A stretch of DNA of 11,928 nucleotides from JAJDNW01 sp039714495 (GTDB lineage: Bacteria > Desulfobacterota > Desulfobacteria > Desulfobacterales > B30-G6). The position numbers and the translations under genes are program-made. Shown one piece after another: positions 5,771-11,778 of this stretch. The stretch is taken from NCBI GenBank assembly GCA_039714495.1, contig JBDLJD010000132.1, positions 1 to 11,928 of the forward strand, read 5' to 3'. The notes beneath the pieces are model-generated. The model was given only the letters and a program-made list of their open reading frames with translations. It searched no databases and was not told the origin of the DNA. Within the stretch, counting starts at the first letter, position 1. Each line of letters begins with the position of its first letter.

Positions 5771-6700
5771 ATGCTCCCAAAAGCCGCCAGACAGACCGTT
5801 CTCAAACACCAGCCCAATGATACTCCCCGTCTTGCGAACCTGGTGACCATGGAAAATCCTTCCAGCGTTTTCGCGGAAGTGAAAAAAATCGTGTTGGCCC
5901 TGGACCCCGGACTCGATGTCAAACCCATTGAAAATGTATTCCATGACATCGTAAAGCTGTTTTCCGGTCAATATCCGGGTTACCGGAAGTGCAACACGCG
6001 TTACCACGATCTCAAGCACACCACAGACACATTGCTGGCCATGGCCAGGCTGATCCACGGCGCCCAGACAAACGGCATAACCCTGCAGAAAAGGGACATC
6101 CTTCTGGGCCTGGTCGCAGCCCTGATGCATGATGTAGGCTACATTCAGCAGGCATCGGAAACCAGGGGAACCGGTGCCCAGTTCGCCCAGGTGCATATCG
6201 CCAGGGGAATTGCCTTTATGCGGTCCTATTTGAAAAACAATGGCTTCTCAAGCTATGATTATCGAAAGTGCCGGACAGCTGTCCTGTGCACCGACCTGAA
6301 CCTGCCGATTACAAGCATCGCCTTTAAAACCCAAAGCAATGCACGCATGGGCAAAATGCTGGCCACTGCCGACCTGATTGGACAGACAGCAGACCGCTGC
6401 TACCTGGAAAAATTGAGATTCCTGTACCAGGAATTCAGGGAAGCCGAAATAAAGGCCTACAACAGCGAGATTGAGCTTTTAGAGGATTCACTGATTTTCA
6501 ATGAACACATGAAAGGCAGGCTTGCCAAAGACCTGGATGGTGTGGACCACTATCTCACCGGCCATTTCCAAAGCCGATGGGGCATTGGAAAAAATTTATA
6601 TCATGAGAGTATAAACAATAATTTAAGTTATTTAAAATGTTTTCTTAAAGATAAAAATAAACATTATTCCCATTTCCTCAACCGCATGGAAGCACCTTAA
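5771..6700 (+). CDS. HD-domain phosphohydrolase resembling class I cyclic nucleotide phosphodiesterase
   Basis: A 309-aa protein of the HD/PDEase superfamily. The order of metal-binding motifs matches eukaryotic-type class I phosphodiesterases: TRYHDLKH (His79, His83; compare YHNxxHAxDV), AALMHDVGY (His120-Asp121), LCTDLN at about 172-177, and ATADLIGQTADRCYLEKLRFLYQEF at about 198-222, resembling the HxADxxNP...EEFF region with Asp201 as the last ligand. Hydrolysis of a cyclic nucleotide is therefore likely but unproven; other HD proteins act on different phosphoesters. No membrane segment or sensor domain is seen. Neither the ATG at 5771 nor the in-frame ATG at 5849 has a good Shine-Dalgarno, so the start is uncertain. 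The last 30 codons or so are much more AT-rich than the rest. rfbA follows after 28 bp, so co-transcription is likely. Confidence 0.75.
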   Translation: MLPKAARQTVLKHQPNDTPRLANLVTMENPSSVFAEVKKIVLALDPGLDVKPIENVFHDIVKLFSGQYPGYRKCNTRYHDLKHTTDTLLAMARLIHGAQTNGITLQKRDILLGLVAALMHDVGYIQQASETRGTGAQFAQVHIARGIAFMRSYLKNNGFSSYDYRKCRTAVLCTDLNLPITSIAFKTQSNARMGKMLATADLIGQTADRCYLEKLRFLYQEFREAEIKAYNSEIELLEDSLIFNEHMKGRLAKDLDGVDHYLTGHFQSRWGIGKNLYHESINNNLSYLKCFLKDKNKHYSHFLNRMEAP

Positions 6701-6728
6701 TATTCTATTCTGATAACAGGGAGATAGT

Positions 6729-7622
6729 ATGAAAGGAATAATCCTGGCCGGCGGATCAGGTACCCGGCTTTATCCAATAACCCGGGTTGTGAGCAAGCAG
6801 CTCCTGCCCGTGTACGACAAACCCATGATATATTACCCGCTATCCGTTCTTATGCTGGCGGGCATCCGTGATATTCTGATCATATCCACCCCTGAAGATC
6901 TGCCCCTATTCCAGAAACTCCTGGGTAACGGCTCCCGCCTGGGCATACATTTTACATACAAAGAACAACCTCGGCCCGAGGGACTCGCCCAGGCCTTTAT
7001 CATCGGCAAGGAATTCATCGGCAAAGACAACGTTTGCCTCATCCTGGGGGACAATATTTTCCAGGGCTACAACCTGCCGACAATTCTAAAAAAAGCCATG
7101 GCCATCGACAAGGGGGGGCGTATCTTCGGTTACCGGGTGAGCGATCCCGAGCGCTATGGTGTTGTCGAGTTCGACAGCGAACAGAACGTCATCGGCATAG
7201 AGGAAAAGCCCGCGCACCCCAAATCCAGCTATGCCGTACCCGGCCTCTACGTCTACGACAACGATGTGATCAAGATCGCCGAGGAACTCAAGCCATCCGC
7301 CCGCGGAGAGCTGGAAATCACCGATGTCAACATGGTCTATCTGGAACGGGGAATGCTGAAAGTCGAATTGATCGGACGCGGGTTTGCGTGGCTGGATACA
7401 GGTACGGACGAGGCTCTGCAGCAGGCTGCCAGCTTTATTCAGGCGATTCAGGATCGCCAGGGGGTCCGGATTTCATGTGTCGAAGAAATCGCTTACCGCT
7501 TGGGCTATATCGACAGCGAACAGCTTCAGGAAATTGCCGCCCCCATGCAGAAAAACGCCTATGGTCGCTATCTCATGGAGATCATAAAAGAAAAGGAAGA
7601 CCGCAGCTCCATTCGCGCTTAA
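6729..7622 (+). CDS. rfbA: Glucose-1-phosphate thymidylyltransferase
   Basis: Makes dTDP-glucose from glucose 1-phosphate and dTTP, the first step of dTDP-L-rhamnose and related deoxysugar synthesis for O-antigen or other surface glycans. The 297-aa length is standard for RfbA/RmlA. The nucleotidyl-transfer loop LAGGSGTRLYP is at residues 6-16, followed by the conserved SKQLLPVYDKPMIYYPLS. GDNIF lies near residue 107, the EEKP motif near 157 and WLDTGT near 221. These distinguish it from GalU and GlmU. The start is supported by AGGGAG about 6 nt before the ATG. No rfbB, rfbC or rfbD is beside it, so the remaining rhamnose genes must lie elsewhere. Its only same-strand neighbour is the upstream HD phosphohydrolase. 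The gene ends at a hairpin shared with the converging cyclophilin gene. Confidence 0.97.
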   Translation: MKGIILAGGSGTRLYPITRVVSKQLLPVYDKPMIYYPLSVLMLAGIRDILIISTPEDLPLFQKLLGNGSRLGIHFTYKEQPRPEGLAQAFIIGKEFIGKDNVCLILGDNIFQGYNLPTILKKAMAIDKGGRIFGYRVSDPERYGVVEFDSEQNVIGIEEKPAHPKSSYAVPGLYVYDNDVIKIAEELKPSARGELEITDVNMVYLERGMLKVELIGRGFAWLDTGTDEALQQAASFIQAIQDRQGVRISCVEEIAYRLGYIDSEQLQEIAAPMQKNAYGRYLMEIIKEKEDRSSIRA

Positions 7623-7643
7623 TTTATATGGCTACAAAAAATC

Positions 7644-7677
7644 AAAGGCACAAAGAAATAAATCTCTTTGTGCCTTT
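7644..7677 (-). terminator. Terminator hairpin between rfbA and the cyclophilin gene
   Basis: AAAGGCACAAAGA (7644-7656) pairs perfectly with TCTTTGTGCCTTT (7665-7677) across an 8-nt loop. On the minus strand the stem is followed by GATTTTTTG, a good T run, so it should end the cyclophilin transcript. On the plus strand the tail is less T-rich, so termination of rfbA is possible but weaker. One arm belongs to a CTTTGTG-type repeat that recurs near 9790. Confidence 0.75.
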
Positions 7678-7728
7678 AATGTTTGAAAATTAGTCTTTGA
7701 GCTTTTGTGGCTTCGTGGCTTTTTTTTA
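7644..7728. repeat. Degenerate CTTTGTG-type repeat copy
   Basis: The plus strand reads AATAAATC followed by CTTTGTGC, CTTTGAG, CTTTTGTGG and CTTCGTGG-like units up to the cyclophilin stop codon. The same order (AATAAATC, then CTTTGTG units, then TGTGGTTT) appears at 9783-9820. The two are best read as diverged copies of one dispersed intergenic repeat. Confidence 0.5.
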
Positions 7729-8253
7729 CGAACGCTTTATGGTGACACTTTCCATCACCACAGGCTCGACAGGCTTGTCCATGGGACCGGTCTGGACGGC
7801 GCCAATCTTGCCGACCACATCCAACCCTTTGATAACCTTGCCGAATACCGAATGGCGGTCATCCAGATGAGGCGTGGGCCCTAGGGTAACAAAAAACTGA
7901 CTTCCGTTGGTTCCGGGTCCGGCATTGGCCATGGAAAGCACGCCTTCACCCGAATGCCGGAGAGAGCCGTCGAATTCATCCTTGAAACGATATCCGGGCC
8001 CGCCTGTGCCGGTGCCCTGAGGGCAGCCCCCCTGAATCACAAACCCTTCGATGACACGGTGAAAAGAGAGGCCGTCATAAAAATTCCCCTGACGGTCCGT
8101 TTCCTGTCGCCCTTCTGCCAGATTGATAAAATTCCAAACGGTTTCCGGACACTCTTTTGCATAAAGCTCCGCCTCGAACGTCCCCATGTTGGTTTCGAAT
8201 ACAGCCGTAGCCCTGTCGACATCTTCCTTGTAATCACTCTTGGTATAGCCCAT
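7726..8253 (-). CDS. Cyclophilin-type peptidyl-prolyl cis-trans isomerase
   Basis: Catalyses cis-trans isomerisation of X-Pro bonds (EC 5.2.1.8). It is 175 aa from the chosen start. Cyclophilin landmarks are all present: SFHRVI with the catalytic Arg66, FVIQGG at 71-76 (Gln74), SMANAGPGTNGSQFF at about 97-111 (Gln109, Phe111), and PTPHLDDRHSVFGKV at 117-131, where the human Trp121 position is His, as in many bacterial enzymes. The start at 8253 (MGYTKSDY) is set by GGGAGG about 6 nt upstream; the frame stays open for 33 more codons upstream, but those residues look non-coding and would overlap the divergent deacylase gene. There is no signal peptide, so the enzyme is cytoplasmic. It converges with rfbA across a terminator hairpin and is divergent from the YbaK-type gene. 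Confidence 0.95.
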   Translation of the reverse strand: MGYTKSDYKEDVDRATAVFETNMGTFEAELYAKECPETVWNFINLAEGRQETDRQGNFYDGLSFHRVIEGFVIQGGCPQGTGTGGPGYRFKDEFDGSLRHSGEGVLSMANAGPGTNGSQFFVTLGPTPHLDDRHSVFGKVIKGLDVVGKIGAVQTGPMDKPVEPVVMESVTIKRS

Positions 8254-8358
8254 TGGATCCTCCCTCGAAAAATGATCATGCCTTGCCGCCGGAAGCAATG
8301 ACGCCGGCAACGATGTGGTTGTCAAATCAATATGCAGATGATAATCAAGCAATCCAAT

Positions 8359-8823
8359 ATGTCAACTCGTGCGATAAAATTTCTAACGAGCCAGGGCGCT
8401 GTATTTGAGGTCATTAAATACGATCACGACCGCAAGGGAGCCGTGTTCGCCGCACAGGCCGTGGGCTTCCCCCTTGACCGCACCATTAAAACGCTGGTGG
8501 TTCGGCTGGGGGAAAAACAAAACGCCCTGGCCCTGATGCCCGGAGACCGTGAACTGGACCTCAAGCGCATGGCCAGGGCTTGTAAAGCCAAGCGGACGGA
8601 ATTGGCATTGCCGGCTTCGGCCGAGCGTCTGACCGGCTACAAAGTGGGCGGCATCAGCCCCTTTGGATTGACTACACCCCTGCCCTCTGTCATGCACAGC
8701 CGCCTTTTGGCCTGCGACAGTGTGGTCATCAACGGTGGGCAGCGCGGCACCATGCTGAAGATGTCGCCCAAAGAGATCGCCCGCCTGCTGAAAAGCGACA
8801 TCGCTGATATTGCACGGCCGTAA
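8359..8823 (+). CDS. YbaK/EbsC-type Cys-tRNA(Pro) deacylase
   Basis: A stand-alone trans-editing protein of the YbaK/ProX superfamily that hydrolyses mischarged Cys-tRNA(Pro), or a related aminoacyl-tRNA, after ProRS. It is 154 aa, close to E. coli YbaK. The landmarks are the N-terminal strand FEVIKYDHD (compare FTLHTYEHD), the catalytic lysine in RTIKTLVV (Lys44), the MPGDRELDLKR segment, and the GGISPFG loop at 97-103. The start at 8359 (MSTRAIKFL) matches the family N-terminus. The upstream in-frame ATG at 8332 would add nine unconserved residues. Neither start has an obvious Shine-Dalgarno. The gene is divergent from the cyclophilin gene across 105 bp and appears monocistronic. Confidence 0.92.
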   Translation: MSTRAIKFLTSQGAVFEVIKYDHDRKGAVFAAQAVGFPLDRTIKTLVVRLGEKQNALALMPGDRELDLKRMARACKAKRTELALPASAERLTGYKVGGISPFGLTTPLPSVMHSRLLACDSVVINGGQRGTMLKMSPKEIARLLKSDIADIARP

Positions 8824-9176
8824 TCCGTCATTATCGACTTGAGGTGTAATTTTTACAGGCTGTGAAGCCCTGGGCTACATGGCATTCAGCCGACTGTCTT
8901 GTAGTGCAGGGGTTTATCCCTACCAAAACGTGAACTGAATTTCGATATCAATCGTTATTATTGCAAATACTTTAAACAAAATGTGCTATATTCCTAAAAA
9001 GGATATTTCATGCCCTTGTGCGCACAACCAAGCATGAAACATCCAAGATTACCAAATTATCATACGCATTAGAAACATGCAGTCGCACGGTTGATGTTTA
9101 CTATCTCCTGTTTGGAAATAGGAACACTATTTTTTAATTACGGCCCACTGTTTCTAATGAAGAGGAGGAAAACCCG
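8824..9176. other. 353-bp intergenic region upstream of the Dabb gene
   Basis: No coding region is supported. The first half has minor GC-rich dyads (for example GTAG...GGG-TTTAT-CCC-TAC, about 8901-8923). The middle is AT-rich with a possible -10 (TATATT, 8987-8992), but the nearest TTGCAA at 8961-8966 is 20 nt upstream, too far for a good promoter. A large dyad follows at 9001-9044. The unusually long leader suggests regulation of the downstream gene or a non-coding RNA, but nothing matches an RNA family I recognise. Confidence 0.4.
9001..9044. repeat. Nested 44-nt dyad upstream of the Dabb gene
   Basis: Outer arms at 9001-9013 and 9032-9044 pair over 13 positions with one mismatch (GGATATTTCATGC / GCATGAAACATCC). 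Centred within them is the perfect 12-nt palindrome TTGTGCGCACAA (9016-9027). It lies about 8 nt downstream of a TATATT box. It could be a regulator-binding dyad or the 5' hairpin of a transcript. Confidence 0.55.
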
Positions 9177-9521
9177 ATGCTTAACCATGTGGTGTTATTG
9201 AAATTCAAACCCGATGCTGCAGAGAGCGATATAGAGAAACTGGAAGCGCTTCTCGACGACCTGCCCAACAAAATATCCGAAATCCTGGTTTATGAGTTCG
9301 GTCGCAATATCATCCCATCAGAAAGGGCGTATGATTTTGCACTGGTGTCTCTTTTCGCCAACCCGGAATCCCTGGAACGCTACCGGCAGCACCCGGACCA
9401 TCTGAAGGTGCTGGATGTCATCAAGAATATCTGTGAAAATATCGTCACCACCGATTTCATGGGATCCGACGCCGGTTCCATCAAAGAAAAAACACCGGAC
9501 ATGGGGCTGCCCGATTTTTAA
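9177..9521 (+). CDS. Dabb-domain (stress-responsive alpha/beta barrel) protein
   Basis: A small ferredoxin-like alpha/beta barrel protein (114 aa) of the Dabb family, usually dimeric. The domain covers residues 1-97: the opening strand LNHVVLLKFKPDA, a helix (IEKLEALLDDLP), the strand EILVYEFGRN, a strand DFALVSLFANPESLERYRQHPDH, and the closing helix VLDVIKNICENIVTTDF. The RYRQHPDH-type segment is the family's most recognisable motif. Known relatives range from stress-induced plant proteins to polyketide cyclases, so the name says little about the reaction, and I assign none. The start is well supported by GAGGAGG about 8 nt upstream. The gene appears monocistronic, with a long structured leader and a repeat array beginning at the base after its stop codon. 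Confidence 0.88.
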   Translation: MLNHVVLLKFKPDAAESDIEKLEALLDDLPNKISEILVYEFGRNIIPSERAYDFALVSLFANPESLERYRQHPDHLKVLDVIKNICENIVTTDFMGSDAGSIKEKTPDMGLPDF

Positions 9522-9680
9522 ATGGAGTATTGGAGTAGTGGATTAATGGGGGATGACAAGACAAATTGCCAGAGGACGGAGTTACAGAAGACCAGTAAGC
9601 AGTAAGGAGTAGGGAGTAGGGTGAACTTAACCAGCAATTCGCAACCTGCAACCCAACACTCCATTACTCCAGCACTCCAG
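9522..9680. repeat. Foldback element with octamer-repeat ends
   Basis: Plus-strand octamers ATGGAGTA, TTGGAGTA and GTGGATTA (9522-9545, then a degenerate ATGGGGGA) start immediately after the Dabb stop codon. Their complement recurs at 9657-9680 as CACTCCAT, TACTCCAG and CACTCCAG. The two ends match as inverted repeats at 16 of 20 positions. The interior has GGAGTAG twice (about 9605-9618) and GCAACCT/GCAACCC. No gene is present. It is read as a non-coding repeat element of about 159 bp. Confidence 0.6.
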
Positions 9681-9848
9681 AATGTTGGTATGTGGCCAAG
9701 CCTAGTTTCTCTGGCTTGACACGGAGGACCAGGCTTTACATGTTGGAATAAAACTCAACCACAACAGGCCAAAAACACTTTGAATAAATCTTTGTGTCCT
9801 TTGTGTCTTTGTGGTTTATTACAAATGTTAAAAAGACAGGAGCATGCC
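9681..9848 (+). other. Intergenic leader of the crotonase remnant
   Basis: No gene is supported. It contains a short stem, CAAGCC/GGCTTG, at about 9708-9720, a TTGACA box just after it without a convincing -10, and the CTTTGTGT repeat copy at 9783-9820. A ribosome binding site, AGGAG, lies 7 nt before the ATG at 9849. Confidence 0.4.
9783..9820. repeat. CTTTGTGT octamer repeat copy
   Basis: CTTTGTGT (9790-9797), CTTTGTGT (9799-9806) and CTTTGTGG (9807-9814) run nearly in tandem, with one extra C between the first two, and are flanked by AATAAA and TTTATT. It is related to the copy at 7644-7728. Confidence 0.65.
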
Positions 9849-10085
9849 ATGGACTACAAGGAAATATTGTGTGAAACTCAAGGGTCCGTCTGTACTCTGA
9901 CCCTCAACAACCCTGAAAAAATCAACGCCCTTTCCAAAAACATGGTGGCAGAGCTGATCCAGGCCGACGCTGCAGCCTGGAATTACGCCAAGCACACCAT
10001 CGCCTTGAACAACCTGGCCGAAGATGCCCAGAACGGCATCAAGGCGTTTTTAAACAAGGAAACGCCGGAGTGGGAAAACAGATAG
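9849..10085 (+). pseudogene. Enoyl-CoA hydratase/isomerase (crotonase) remnant with internal deletion
   Basis: The frame encodes only 78 aa, against about 260 for crotonases. Residues 1-39 are a normal crotonase N-terminus (YKEILCETQGSVCTLTLNNP, then EKINALSKNMVAELIQA). Residues from about 43 to the end look like the C-terminal tail of the same family (AWNYAKHTIALNNLAEDAQN, then GIKAFLNKETPEW). The middle, including both oxyanion-hole segments (the SAGxDL-type loop and the central GG region) and the acyl-CoA pocket, is missing. The frame stays open across the junction at about 9963-9980, so an in-frame deletion of roughly 180 codons is the simplest reading. AGGAG lies 7 nt before the ATG. A longer reading from 9780 runs through the CTTTGTGT repeat and is unlikely. 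The product cannot be an active hydratase. Flanking octamer arrays suggest local rearrangement. Confidence 0.75.
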
Positions 10086-10086
10086 C

Positions 10087-10119
10087 CAGAGACCGGAGGT
10101 CAGAGACGGGAGTAGACAG
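10087..10119. repeat. CAGAGAC direct repeats
   Basis: Just past the crotonase remnant, CAGAGACCGGAG is followed after GT by CAGAGACGGGAG (11 of 12 identical), then by a further CAGAG. It is a short degenerate tandem repeat, similar in style to the octamer array downstream. Confidence 0.5.
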
Positions 10120-10121
10120 AG

Positions 10122-10171
10122 CGCTTCCTGCTTAACGTCATTCCCGCGAAGGCGGGACACGCAGTGAAGCG
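10122..10171. repeat. REP-like hairpin
   Basis: The core TCCCGC-GAAG-GCGGGA (10142-10157), preceded by CGTCAT, is the common REP-like sequence CGTCATTCCCGCGAAxGCGGGA known from many bacterial genomes. Outer arms CGCTTC (10122-10127) and GAAGCG (10166-10171) can extend the fold. It lies in the tail-to-tail gap between the crotonase remnant and mttB. Confidence 0.7.
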
Positions 10172-10178
10172 TCAGCGC

Positions 10179-10226
10179 TATCCAGAGCTACAGATCCACA
10201 GACCTACAGAGTCTCAGAACCTCAGA
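10179..10226. repeat. Six-unit octamer array (consensus NNNNCAGA)
   Basis: Six consecutive 8-nt units each end in CAGA: TATCCAGA, GCTACAGA, TCCACAGA, CCTACAGA, GTCTCAGA, ACCTCAGA. On the minus strand each begins with TCTG. The next 8 nt (GCCCCAAA) is a decayed unit, then the period fades. The four variable positions differ between units while the period is exact. Confidence 0.7.
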
Positions 10227-10284
10227 GCCCCAAAGGACGGAGGACTGAGGACAGATACAAATTTTGTGTGTTTGCATGAATGCC

Positions 10285-11742
10285 TCAAATTGACAGGTAG
10301 ATCTTAAAGTCCTTCCTGATTTGTTTTTCGATCTCGGGATCAATTCCCGGGGACAGGGGTTGATCCAATATCTCCATGGCCATGGTGACGGCCCGCTCCC
10401 GGGCGGAAAGGGCGCCGCCTTCAGACCAGTCGTCACGGCTGCCCTTGTCACTGATGCCGTTGCCCGTGAAATACTCGCTGCGCATGTGCCGCATTGTGTG
10501 GTCGGATGCCAGGTAGTGCCCGCCCGGCCCCACTTCCATAATCGCGTCATAGGCCAGATGGTCGTCATCCGTGTTGATACCCTCCAGTATCTTGCATCCC
10601 TGGCCGATGATTTCATCGTCAAGAATATATTGTTCATAAGAGATGCAAAGCATGGATTCCAGCATACCTGCCGCATGGTGAATGTAGTTGTTGCCGCTGA
10701 TGACAGCCAGGCAGGTGGTGTAAGCCTTTTCCCAGCCGGCCTGGGCATCGGGAATCTTGGCATCGCTCAAACCCGAGCTGCAGTAATTGGGCACGTCGAT
10801 GTGCTGGCTGAGCTGGTGAATGGCCGCAGTCATCATGCCGCACTCCACCCCGCCCCCCTGGTAGCCCATGGAACGCATATCCGCCATGGCCGGCAAACCG
10901 CCGTACAGCACCTTGGCCCCCGGGTAATGCACCTGCAGCAGGGTAATGGCGGCCAGTTCTTCGGCATGCGTCTGCAAGAGCGTCCCGGCCATGGTCATGG
11001 GTGAGGTGCTGCCGCTCATGGGCGCGCTGGTTACCGTGGTGGGAATGCCCAGTTCCCCGGCGGTGAGCACGTTGCGGGTCGATTGGGTGCAGAATTTCAA
11101 AGGGCTGATGATAATACAGGCGGAATTGGAAATGACCGGCTTTTGCCTTAACACGTCCTCGCCGCCCACGATGCGGCACACCATGTTGTATGTTTCACGA
11201 AAGGTGGTATCAAAATTGAACCCGAGCATGATGTGCTTCTGGGTGGCCATCATGGCCGAAAAGATGATGTTGACGTCATAGTGTTCAATGGGCAGATCAT
11301 GGGGCACGCAGGGAGACTGGAAAAAATGGATATGCTGCATTTGGTCGACAATGCGGGCCACATTGTGAGAATCTTTCAGGACCGTCTGGCGGGCCTCACC
11401 CGTATCCAGGTCTAAAATTTTAATGGCAGTCCCCCCGGTCCCTGCATACACCCTGTTTTTGCCCAATTTCAGATCGTTTTCGCCATTCCGGCTGTAAAGG
11501 ACGAATTCACCCGGTGCCTGGGCAACCATCTCTTCCACCAGGCCACGGGGAAAATAAATTCTATTTTGCGACGCATCTGTTCTGCAGCCGGCGTCGTTCA
11601 GGACAGTCAGCACATCTTCCAGCCCCTCTTCATAGGTCATGCCGCCCTCTTCTAACAAATCGAGCGCCCGCTCGTGAATTGTCTCTACCTGGTCTGTGGA
11701 TAGCGGCCTGTATATGTTCCCGGTCAGTCCTCCGGATTTCAT
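10285..11742 (-). CDS. MttB-family (non-pyrrolysine) corrinoid methyltransferase
   Basis: A methyltransferase of the trimethylamine methyltransferase (MttB) superfamily, 485 aa from the preferred start, a normal length. Such enzymes demethylate a quaternary or tertiary methylamine and pass the methyl group to a partner corrinoid protein (MttC type). The frame is open throughout with no in-frame TAG, so pyrrolysine of the archaeal trimethylamine enzyme is absent, as in MtgB-like glycine-betaine enzymes. Family-like segments include the N-terminal helix DQVETIHERALDLLEEGG, YAGTGGTAIKILDLDTGEAR, the Gly-rich YGGLPAMADMRSMGYQGGGV, and SGLSDAKIPDAQAGWEK near the position I infer for the lost Pyl. 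The start at 11742 (MKSGGLTG) follows GGGAGG by 6-7 nt; an ATG at 11766 lacks this. It is 36 bp downstream of an AOR gene on the same strand, probably one operon. No corrinoid protein gene is visible, so the substrate is open. Confidence 0.9.
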   Translation of the reverse strand: MKSGGLTGNIYRPLSTDQVETIHERALDLLEEGGMTYEEGLEDVLTVLNDAGCRTDASQNRIYFPRGLVEEMVAQAPGEFVLYSRNGENDLKLGKNRVYAGTGGTAIKILDLDTGEARQTVLKDSHNVARIVDQMQHIHFFQSPCVPHDLPIEHYDVNIIFSAMMATQKHIMLGFNFDTTFRETYNMVCRIVGGEDVLRQKPVISNSACIIISPLKFCTQSTRNVLTAGELGIPTTVTSAPMSGSTSPMTMAGTLLQTHAEELAAITLLQVHYPGAKVLYGGLPAMADMRSMGYQGGGVECGMMTAAIHQLSQHIDVPNYCSSGLSDAKIPDAQAGWEKAYTTCLAVISGNNYIHHAAGMLESMLCISYEQYILDDEIIGQGCKILEGINTDDDHLAYDAIMEVGPGGHYLASDHTMRHMRSEYFTGNGISDKGSRDDWSEGGALSARERAVTMAMEILDQPLSPGIDPEIEKQIRKDFKIYLSI

Positions 11743-11778
11743 TTTGTCCTCCCTATTCCAAGTCATATCCTTATGGTA

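Noticed and set aside
8254..8352. N-terminal extension (33 codons) of the cyclophilin, possibly a signal peptide
   Set aside because: The good ribosome binding site is directly before the ATG at 8253. The extension overlaps the start of the divergent YbaK-type gene and lacks a charged N-region plus hydrophobic core typical of a signal peptide.
9780..9848. Upstream start of the crotonase remnant (Cys/Leu-rich N-terminus)
   Set aside because: Those codons are a translation of the CTTTGTGT repeat. The ATG at 9849 has AGGAG at a good distance and begins the normal crotonase N-terminus.
10179..10226. CRISPR array
   Set aside because: The units are only 8 nt and contiguous, with no spacers of 25-40 nt, no 25-35-nt repeats and no cas genes nearby.
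10285..11742. Pyrrolysine-containing trimethylamine methyltransferase
   Set aside because: The frame is full length without any in-frame TAG, so it is a non-Pyl member of the MttB superfamily.
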